A stretch of DNA of 64,000 bases, from NCBI GenBank assembly GCA_002914845.1, contig JXTC01000124.1:144743-208742 (forward strand). Reading direction: 5' to 3'. Positions 56,061 through 64,000 of the stretch are shown piece after piece (the stretch's first letter is position 1; the number at the start of each line of letters is the position of its first letter). A model generated the notes under the pieces. That model did no database searches, was not told the DNA's origin, and was given only the letters and a program-made list of their open reading frames with translations. Source of the stretch: Trema orientale (taxonomy: Eukaryota > Streptophyta > Magnoliopsida > Rosales > Cannabaceae). The position numbers and the translations under genes were made by a program.

Positions 56061-56578
56061 TGAGATTTTCACCTGAGCTCGATCAGTGAACCCTTCACCT
56101 TCAGGTGTAAACAACTCAGACTTTAAATATGACACGTGTTTTGGCACAAATTTTATTAGTCTAATAAATTTTTGGCACCAAAAAGAAAGCGGGAATATTT
56201 GGCTACTCCCTCCAAAATTTACAAAGACGAGATTGAAAGTTTTGTCTCTAAAGCATTTACAAATCTGATCAATAAAAGAAGTATCAAAGCTTAGTTTGGC
56301 AGCTAAAAAACTAAATATGTATAGAGACCAATATTTAAAAAAGTTTCATCTCTGTTACCTTTGCTCTGTATACGAATTTTAGGAGTCTATTTGGCTAAAC
56401 TTTTAGATACAAAAATATAAAAAACTTTCATATCTATATCCATTTCTGGAAAGTTTTGTCCCCAAAAACTTTTAGAGACGAAACTTTGAAACTTTCGCTC
56501 TAATTGATGTACTATAGATACAAAAAATTTTCTTCTCTAAATATTCCATATCAAAATACTACTTTTCTTGTAGTGTCT

Positions 56579-57720
56579 CTTTCTCTCCCTTTATCATGCT
56601 CAGATTTGATGAGCTCAATAGCCCACTCAACGTCGAAGACGAGTTGATAACATTGACAATGAAGCCGATTAATGCTTTGGAGTCCTACAAGAACGTCGAC
56701 GATGAAGCCAATTGGAGCTTTGGAGTTCTACAAATGAAAGGAGATTGACCAATGTCACCTGCTTGCCCAGAAGAGGGAATGTCATCGTTGAAAACCTAGA
56801 TGAGATTATGAGGTACAACCATCAAATTCTTGCTTCCATTCATTGTAGCTAATATTTTAGTAGTCTCTGTAGTTTTCCTCTAATTTTTGAGTTATAGACA
56901 GTCTAAATCTGGTCACTTTGCCACTTTTATATGCCCTTCTCTCTCTCTATATATCTTAAAGAATTTTCATGAAATGTAACATTTTTGAAATATCGTAGCA
57001 CATCTTTTTGAGATTTAGAATAATTGTCATTGTCATTATTATATCTTTTTCTAAAGCTATTGATCTGTAATTTCACATTGATTTTATTCTTGCCTATTTG
57101 TTACATTGTATGAATATGTTATAGTGAGGCTACTAATTCTCGTGAATAAATTTTGGTTCAATAAAAAATGATGTGGTTGGTATTGTTTAGTGGTTTTGCT
57201 CGATTTCTTAGATTGTCTTTTTCACATTTGTATGCCCAGACATATAATTATTGATTGTTATGTGGAAATTTATCGCATATATCATGCAACTCCATCTAAG
57301 ATTATTATGAAAGAGCTTGTATTGTTTCAATTTGGGATTTTCTTTTCCTTTCTTTCCTCTTTTTCGGTTTATGTTTCATTCTTGACATGTTGTTATTCTA
57401 AAAATTGGTTTTGGCTTATCAGGTTGTCTGGAAATAAACTCCTATAAGTCTATGGATTAAGAAGAAAGGAGCCTTATCTACTTTGTTAGAGAAAATCGAA
57501 CCAAGATTTGCTTCTAGCTAGTAGAGATTTATAATCTCAATGGTTGAAAGTCAAGATAATTTCCCAATAATGATTTATTTATAAGATTATGGTGTTTGGC
57601 TTTCGTAATTTAATTCCTTATGCAACTTAATTTTAAGTTTAGGCTAGGTATATTAGAGGTTTGTAGTCTCAAATCTAAGACACCATTAATTTGTTCGATC
57701 TAATCAACGTGTCTATAGCG
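56579..57720. other. Spacer with a short internal duplication
   Basis: At 56655-56735 a sequence of about 33 bp (AATGAAGCCGATTAATGC... and GATGAAGCCAATTGGAGC...) occurs twice. The rest is AT-rich non-coding. A short ORF at 57190-57447 has a hydrophobic composition but no recognised family. Confidence 0.35.
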
Positions 57721-58404
57721 CACCAGTGAGCACCTCAGGTGAAGAAACAAGCCTTAAGACGATCAAGTGGCATGTCTTTCTGTGGTAATAACAGCAGCAA
57801 CAACTGAACTTGAGTAAATAAAGGTAACACCTCTAATCGAAATAGTCCTCCTAATACCACTCAGCCTACTAGAGCAATGACTAGTGGAAGTAAATGCTTT
57901 GGGTATAGAGAAATAGGTCACAAGCAAGTAGATTGTAAGAAGTCTGGCAAGAGAGCTTTATTCAGTGAACTCGGAGAAGTAGAGGATGGTGTGGAAATTG
58001 GTGAGGAGCCAACTTTTGATGATTATGGTGACACAGTAGAAGATGAATTAATAGAAGGTGATACTGGACTACTACTAAAGTTGTGACTCTCTTATTTGAC
58101 CTCTCGGGTTATGGAAGAGGAGATGAAAAATTTGGGACTGGTGACTATGTTGCAAGAAAATGAGACAAGTGTTGAGATAGCCGTCCTAGATGAACTAAAG
58201 ACATTTATTAAAGATAAGATTTATATTTCAAAACTTCTAATACAAGAAGTAAATGTCAACACGGTTGAAGATACTGAGGTAGAACTAGTTAATAAGGTAG
58301 TTCTCTCTTCTACTTTCTTCACATTTGATAACAATGACAAAGAGATCAGCACAAAAGATAATTTTGAATCAGATGGTATTATGTTGGATTTTGATTTAGA
58401 ATAA
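57721..58404 (+). pseudogene. Ty3/Gypsy gag-protease fragment
   Basis: Plus-strand translation from about 57800 gives an Asn/Ser/Thr-rich linker, then KCFGYREIGHKQVDCKK (57895-57945), a gag zinc knuckle whose second cysteine is tyrosine. After it comes the acidic GEEPTFDDYGDTVEDE segment typical of the gag-protease linker in plant Gypsy elements. After a stop at 58084 a further 100-residue frame (58096-58404) covers the region where protease should be, without a clear active site. A 5' part and most of pol are absent. Confidence 0.7.
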
Positions 58405-58452
58405 CAATTTGGCTGTGATTCTAAAAGAAAAATTGATGAGAAAAGTAGACAA

Positions 58453-58872
58453 GTGAGTCATAACTTACTTTCTGGTCTTGAGATTAATAAAGAAGGGTTT
58501 GCTTCTTATTCGATATATTTGCATCTAAGAAGCTTGCAAGCAAACTTCTTTAGTGAGGATGGTCCTTTTCATAATTTATTGTTCTTGTGGAGGAAAAGAA
58601 TTAAGCTTGAAGATGTTGATATGTTTTGTGGAAAGTTTGTGAAAGATTATTTTGATGTTGTATCAATATTAAAGATTATCTTGTTAGCACTGTGGATATG
58701 GGATACATTAAAAAGAGTCTATTCTGCTAGGATATATCAAAATCATATGAAAAAGAAAAAGTTATATCCACTGAATGAATTTCTGACATTGCAATCACAC
58801 ATTAAAATGATAGATGTTTTTTGTTTCGAGGAGATTCGTCAGATGAAGATACCATTAGAAATTCGAAGATGA
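58453..58872 (+). other. Unassigned 139-residue ORF next to Gypsy debris
   Basis: This open frame has Lys-, Leu- and Phe-rich composition (EDVDMFCGKFVKDYFDVV). It lies downstream of the gag fragment, where reverse transcriptase and integrase are missing. I do not recognise a domain. It may be shuffled internal Gypsy sequence. Confidence 0.3.
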
Positions 58873-60006
58873 ATTTTCTCCACCTTGGGGTGTATGATGC
58901 AGCATGCAAAGAGGAGGAGTTTTTTACACGTTATGACCGATCCTAAAAATTGGCATTTTAGGTAGACTAAAAATGACTTTCAGTCGGCCGAAAAAACCCC
59001 CTAGAAATGCAATTTTCTAGGGAAGAATCGGTCGACCAAAAATGACTACGAGTTGACCAAAAGTGCGATTCCTGCAATTTTTTTCAGCATTTTAGTTACC
59101 CTTTTTTGGTGTTTTAACTTTATTTTGTTGCCTTTTTTGAATATTTTATTATTTAAAACTAGAGTTTCGTATTTTTTTTAGTTCCCTATATATTGTAAGT
59201 CTTAGGGCACTATTTTGGAGCAGAGTTGTTTAGAGTTGTTTGAGTTTAATAAAAACTATAGAGAGTTTCTCTTTTCTATCCAAATTTATGGTATTCTTGA
59301 GAGAATCAACGGTTGATTGAAGCTTATTTTCTAAAATTCATGAGCGAATCAACAGGTTATAGTAGGTTGTCCCCAATTTTTCGAAATATCTTTCTCATCA
59401 AAATACTTCTGTTACATCAAGTCTAGTCCATATATAAGCAGCCACATTCTGGAAACAAAAATTATAGCCGAAAAATAAAAATAAAAAATAAATTAAAGAG
59501 AAGAACCTGAGAGATTCGAAGAATTGCTAATCTTCGGCTCAAACTACAGAGCAATGATCAAGGGAGCTGGGTGCCTCCTTGACTGGTCTCTAGGAAGTAG
59601 TTGTATATGGGGAATTTTAGGGTTTCAACATTTGGGTATGTGGGAGATGATGGATAATGTATTGGATGAGTATAGGGATTTTTCATATCTGAAACAAATT
59701 TTCCCTCTTTTTTAATTTTGATTTTTGTTCCAAACTTTTGAGTGTGTGGAAGATGATAGTTAATAGGAAGTTGAATGAGTCTACAGGTTTAATTTTTCAG
59801 AAATAAGTTTCCCTCTATTTTCAATTTTGTTTCTACTATTGAATAATGTAATACTAACTTATAACAGTCCACATTGAGTCATGAAATGAAGATAGGAGTA
59901 ACATTAAAATTAAAAAAAAGAAGTTATAATTTACTTTTTAATCTAGCAAATATGAAAAAAGCCATGACTAATTATGCTATTAAAAGAAGAAATGATAACC
60001 TCTTTT
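58873..60006. other. Possible Gypsy 3' region or LTR remnant, then spacer
   Basis: 59160-59360 contains a leader-like stretch (CCCTATATATTGTAAG...) reminiscent of LTR R/U5 regions in plant Gypsy elements, but no repeat partner was found. The rest is non-coding. Confidence 0.25.
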
Positions 60007-60134
60007 AAAGAATGCTATCATCATATGCAATAAAAAGCTAAATTTGCTGTAGTAATAAATCTTATACAAAAAAGAATGCTATCCTCGTATGCAATAAAAA
60101 GCTAAACTTGATGTAGTGGTAGATCTTATACACA
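60007..60134. repeat. 64-bp tandem duplication
   Basis: AAAGAATGCTATC starts units at 60007 and 60071. The two 64-bp units differ at about eight positions. Confidence 0.85.
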
Positions 60135-61860
60135 GATATATTTGATCTTGTTCAATGACACAAATCTTCTAGATCTAGCTCAATCTCAAAACTTTCAGAT
60201 CTAGTTAAAAGAACAATAACCACATGGATTTAGAATAATCAAGTGAAAGAAAAATTCTATAAACTTATTATGCATTTTTTTATCACATTAATTATGTCAA
60301 CTTTACATGTTCTGATGTAATTCCCACATGATTTTAATTTACTCTCAAGTTAAAAATCGTACTATATATATAATAATTAGCTAGGTACATATTATTACCA
60401 CACATTTTCCCAGTATGCTTCCCTTAATTAATTAGGCTATATTTCACTACATATATACTGAGAAAGTGAGAATTACAGTTTCGTATTATTGGTCATCCAT
60501 CCCATTACATCTTTTTCAAAAAATAAATAAGGAAAAGGAGTACACAATCGGCATGTCTTTATAATTAGAAATCAAGTAATAAATGAATGCTCTGGTGAGA
60601 TCATAATGAGTCCTCAAATTATCTGTCCCAGTTACTGATGATCACGTGGTTGGCTAAGAGCAGTTGCAATAAGTTGGACATGCTTGGTCGGTCGAGGTTA
60701 TCACGTGTCAAACACTGAAAAATTATGAAAAACAGTGCAATTAGCCTTCCTAATATTCTTATCAATATTCGAAGAAGTGAGTTGACTCAAATAGTAAGAG
60801 CACCCACTACTTAAAATTTCGGTCCTAATTTGGCGTCACACTGAAGTAGACATAAAAACCTATTATCCCTAATAGGTGGGATGGGGATTGAGTAATAATA
60901 TATATTTTTTTTTAATTTATAATAAGTAGAGATTATTAGTTAAATCCCACATTAATTTAAAATAAAAAAAATGCTCTTGTCAATATTCTTTGTTTTCTCC
61001 TTCAGGATAAAGTTCACCTAGGGTGACAGTGTGACACATACGTTTTGCAAAGTGTGACACATACGTTTTGCATAAATACCGTACTCTCGGTGGGAACCAA
61101 TTTTGTTATATGTGTTGATAATTACATGACCAATTAATATTAATAAACTTACCATATCAATCATTCCTCAATAGTGATAGTTAGGTGATATTCTTATGTA
61201 CATTTATGAAGGATTTTGGAATATTAATTTTGACTCTTTTTTTTAAAACATGTGATAAAAGGAGGAACTACTTATAAATCACTTATAAAATTAGGATTTT
61301 TATTGCCACATCATTTAATGAAAATTTTAAAATTCTAAAATTAATCCCAACACGACTTTAGTCGAAAAAGTAAAAAATGAATGAAGTGGCACGAGAATGG
61401 TAGCTAACTTCGTTCGAGTGAAGTCGAAATTATTTGACTATGGTCGAACGATGGCTCAATCTCGGTCACAAATTGATCGGTATAGGCAGAAAATGCAGTA
61501 GTAAAAAATCAATTACTGGTACCCATGACATTGCTCTATCTAAATAGTTTCACTGAAAACTATGTTTTTACTATATATAAATGAAGAAACAGAAGAAAAG
61601 GTTTTTTATATATCCCAAACAATTAATCGATCAAACAATTATATATACTAAATATTATGCATATTAATAATTACAACAATATCAGAGAGAAAATTTTAGC
61701 TCAAAAGCTAATTTGTAATATTAGCATGAGACTTCAGTACATGCAACTATGAGAGATAATATTAGCTAGACTTTTACTCCATGGAATAACTATTCATGTG
61801 CTATATATATATATATAATAATTCTAACTACTATATTCATATATATACATATGTTACAGA
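60135..61860 (+). promoter_or_regulatory. Upstream intergenic region of the ABCG gene
   Basis: AT-rich DNA with a 23-bp near-perfect tandem duplication at 61028-61073 (GTGTGACACATACGTTTTGC) and a (TA)n run at 61803-61817. The promoter of the downstream ABCG gene should lie in its right part. No specific factor site is claimed. Confidence 0.4.
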
Positions 61861-61896
61861 GAGATAAGAGAGAGAAAGAGAGAGAGAGAGAGAGAG
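61861..61896 (+). repeat. (GA)n run in the ABCG 5' leader
   Basis: A GA-rich run ending 13 bases before the ATG at 61910. GA/CT runs are common in plant 5' UTRs and core promoters. Confidence 0.8.
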
Positions 61897-61909
61897 TTTG
61901 CTGAGGATT

Positions 61910-62198
61910 ATGGATCATGTTTGCAGTACTAATGCAATAGGAATGGATCAATATGATCAAGATCAGTCTGATCATGTTATATCAAGCATGGAAAGAAAAG
62001 AGATTAACAATAAGATTATTGAAGGGCCGTACTTGGTATGGGAAGATATAACAGCGGTGGCACCAAACCTGATGAGGAATAATAACAAAGCAAGAAAACT
62101 GCTAAACAACCTAAGTGGATATGCGCAACCCAATCGGATTATGGCTCTCATGGGTCCTTCTGGCTCAGGAAAATCCACCCTACTTGATGCCTTTGCAG
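61910..62198 (+). CDS. ABCG-type (white-brown complex) half-transporter, first exon only
   Basis: A membrane ATP-driven exporter of the ABCG half-size group, whose plant members move lipids, wax or hormone-like molecules. The exon runs from ATG at 61910 (MDHVCSTNAIGMDQ) to an AG|GTAATA donor after 62198 in phase 1. It encodes about 96 residues: a variable N-terminus, then LVWEDITAVAPN, LLNNLSGYAQPNRIMALMGP and the Walker A motif GPSGSGKSTLLDAFAG. The start at 61910 is the first ATG after the GA-rich leader. The rest of the nucleotide-binding domain and the six membrane helices are not seen in the remaining 1.8 kb, so the next exon lies beyond the window. The sequence resembles the ABCG11/12/15 type rather than full-size PDR transporters. 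Confidence 0.9.
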
Positions 62199-64000
62199 GT
62201 AATACCATTTCTCTCTTCTCTTGTGTATGCGTATATATATATATATATATATAGATATATTCCTCTTCCGAGTTTATTTACTCTTTTTTTTCGGGGGGTT
62301 AAGTTTTATAGTCGATTTAGGTTGGTTATTGATCCGAGTTTTTCCCGCAAGTACTGCTTTAGGTTGCTAGCTCTTGAGTACTTTTTTTTCTTTAAATTAT
62401 CTGTGTTGTGCTTAGAAAAACTTAATTAATTTCCAGATTAATTAACATATATAAGTGTACATATTTACAATTACAATATATATATGTTTTAAGAGCGAAA
62501 TATTTTTTTTTCTAGTAATGTAAGAGCGAAGTTTTTTATTTTTTATTTTTTATTTTTTATTTTTTGAGAGAAATGTAAGAGCCAAGTTAAACTAGCCTCA
62601 AACTTTTTCTTTTGCATATCTTGAATGCTGAACATTTTATGATCTGTACGTACTATATGTACTCCGGTTTCTAGTCAGCTTTTTTTCCCCTTCCCTGAAA
62701 GAATCATGAATTATATATGGATCTGACCGTCGAAATTTGAAAAGAAAAAGGAAATACAAAAGTTCTGTGCTAGCTAGCAGCTTAATCTTGAATTTCATGG
62801 TCGTACATATTTACGTGCATATCTTAATTATAATTTGGAGTGTTAAAAAAAAAACTAACAAATTGCGAAACCGATTATGAATTGAAGCCAATTCAAACTA
62901 AATTGTTTGGTCTTTCTAGAAAGTTAGTTGGTATGTTTATTTTGGAATATTTTATCAGTCGAATGTGTGAAAAAGATCAAACTTACTGCCAATTAAATCG
63001 AGCAAGCAAAACCGCTAAAAAAGATCGTATATAAATATATGATTTCTTTTTTCATATTTTTTTTATGTCCTTATTATTAACTATTTTAGGATTTTGATTA
63101 TTATTAATTTTTTTATTTAGTTTGTATGTTGTTTATATAAACTTAAGTCATAATTTTTTGTTTAAATGTTATATAATTTAACATCATGAAATCAACTTTT
63201 ACGGTCGACCAAAATTGTATTATCTATATGTTTAAACCAACCAAACCATTAATTATATATATTTGGTTTGGTCTAGTTTGGTTTCTTTCTAAACTTTTTA
63301 ACAGCCCAAATAGACTTCAACTTATTCTGGTTAATAGTTTTCATAATTCAAATACTGAGGTAAACATTTATCTACAATGATCAAAAGTAATTTAGCGAAA
63401 GGTCACTGGAGTTTTCTTATGATTTTATTTTTAAGATAGGACCCCGCATATAATAATTTAGGGTACTGCTTAAGATCACAGGGATCATTTAGCATTTTTT
63501 ATTTTCACTAATTAGCAGAAAAGAAGAAGATTGATAATCACACGTCTATTTACTTTTTTATTTTTATTTTAAAGGAAAAGAAAAGCTTATAGTCATTTTA
63601 CGCATTACTCTAATGAAGCCAATTAATACATTTTACGCCTTCAGTACGATATAAACAAGTACTGATTAAACGCCATAAATTTATGAGTACGTAGCAAATT
63701 GATATGTATGGTCATTATTATGAAGCACAGTTTGCAATAAACAATAATTTCGTTTTTTTTTTTTTTTTTTGCCTTTTTTAGTAAAAACTACAAAGAACAT
63801 GCATGCATGTTTCACACTCACATTAATAAGTTTGGCAAATACTTAAATGCAACGTCTCAGTCCCACTGAGTACGTACGTAAGGACCAATAAATTGGTTTG
63901 AAGCTACCTAATCGAGTGGCCTAGAACGAAAGTTGACTTTCGTATCATCATTTGATTCAATTCTCATTGGGGACCTTTAAACTTAGCTGCAGTCTTCTTC
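62199..64000 (+). other. Start of a long first intron of the ABCG gene
   Basis: No exon matching the expected Walker B, signature or membrane segments is visible. It holds a (TA)n run at 62230-62251, a (TTTTTTA)n run at 62532-62565 and a T run near 63755. The intron is at least 1.8 kb. Confidence 0.6.

Larger units (their letters stand above)
51475..56575 (-). mobile_element. CACTA-3: degenerate En/Spm-type DNA transposon with 3-bp TSD
   Basis: The left end is CGCTACAAGAAAATTGG (second base changed from A) and the right end complement is CACTACAAGAAAAGTAG, the classic CACTA terminus. TCT lies at 51472-51474 and again at 56576-56578, a 3-bp target duplication. Subterminal words related to TTAGAGACGAAA recur at both ends in both orientations. 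The 5,101-bp interior holds TNP2 C-terminal debris and a Transposase_24-type second gene on the minus strand. Confidence 0.92.

Noticed and set aside
57190..57447. Membrane-protein-like ORF of 85 residues
   Set aside because: Hydrophobicity comes from T-rich DNA; no homology or gene context recognised.
63186..63380. Second exon of the ABCG gene
   Set aside because: The translation does not contain any expected ABCG segment such as the signature motif or Walker B.

Overview
The window is nuclear DNA from a flowering plant, most likely a eudicot. Evidence: AT-rich intergenic DNA, GT-AG introns, Rx-type CC-NB-ARC-LRR immune receptors, a plant mitochondrial complex I gene, a plant ABCG half-transporter, and Copia, Gypsy, CACTA, MITE, SINE and LINE debris. 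The species cannot be named from the sequence.

Layout. 1-5.4 kb: a minus-strand Copia LTR at the window edge, then a decayed plus-strand Copia element lacking its 3' end. 5.9-19.2 kb: a tandem segmental duplication carrying two CC-NB-ARC-LRR genes on the minus strand (NLR-1 at 6.3-9.1 kb, NLR-2 at 15.1-17.5 kb). Both frames are broken, NLR-1 by a single +2 shift and NLR-2 by two deletions. A short CACTA element (with a preserved empty site in the other copy), an 800-bp insertion, a SINE and a Tourist-like foldback separate or decorate the copies. 19.8-20.0 kb: a LINE RNase H fragment. 20.5-22.8 kb: an intact gene for the 51-kDa NADH/FMN subunit of mitochondrial complex I, with its ATG alone at the end of exon 1. 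23.1-28.6 kb: gene-poor AT-rich DNA. 28.6-32.5 kb: NLR-3, intact. 33.7-45.1 kb: a full-length 11.4-kb SIRE-like Copia element with long LTRs, a 5-bp target duplication and an extra ORF in the env position. 45.8-50.9 kb and 51.5-56.6 kb: two large degenerate CACTA elements. 57.7-58.9 kb: Gypsy gag debris. 61.9-62.2 kb: the first exon of an ABCG transporter that runs off the window.

The main discovery candidate is NLR-3. Its LRR exon ends at a phase-2 splice donor. Two further exons continue the frame exactly and encode a full Myb/SANT-like domain of the LIMYB type plus its acidic C-terminal tail, predicting a 1,140-residue NLR with an integrated DNA-binding-type domain. NLR-1 and NLR-2 have a donor at the same place, but there it leads only to a short tail or a 3' UTR exon. 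This suggests that the terminal intron of this NLR family was the docking site for domain capture. All three NLRs also carry a non-canonical MHD motif.

The housekeeping gene (complex I) and the ABCG gene look ordinary. The rest is accessory DNA shaped by NLR duplication and decay and by nested transposons.
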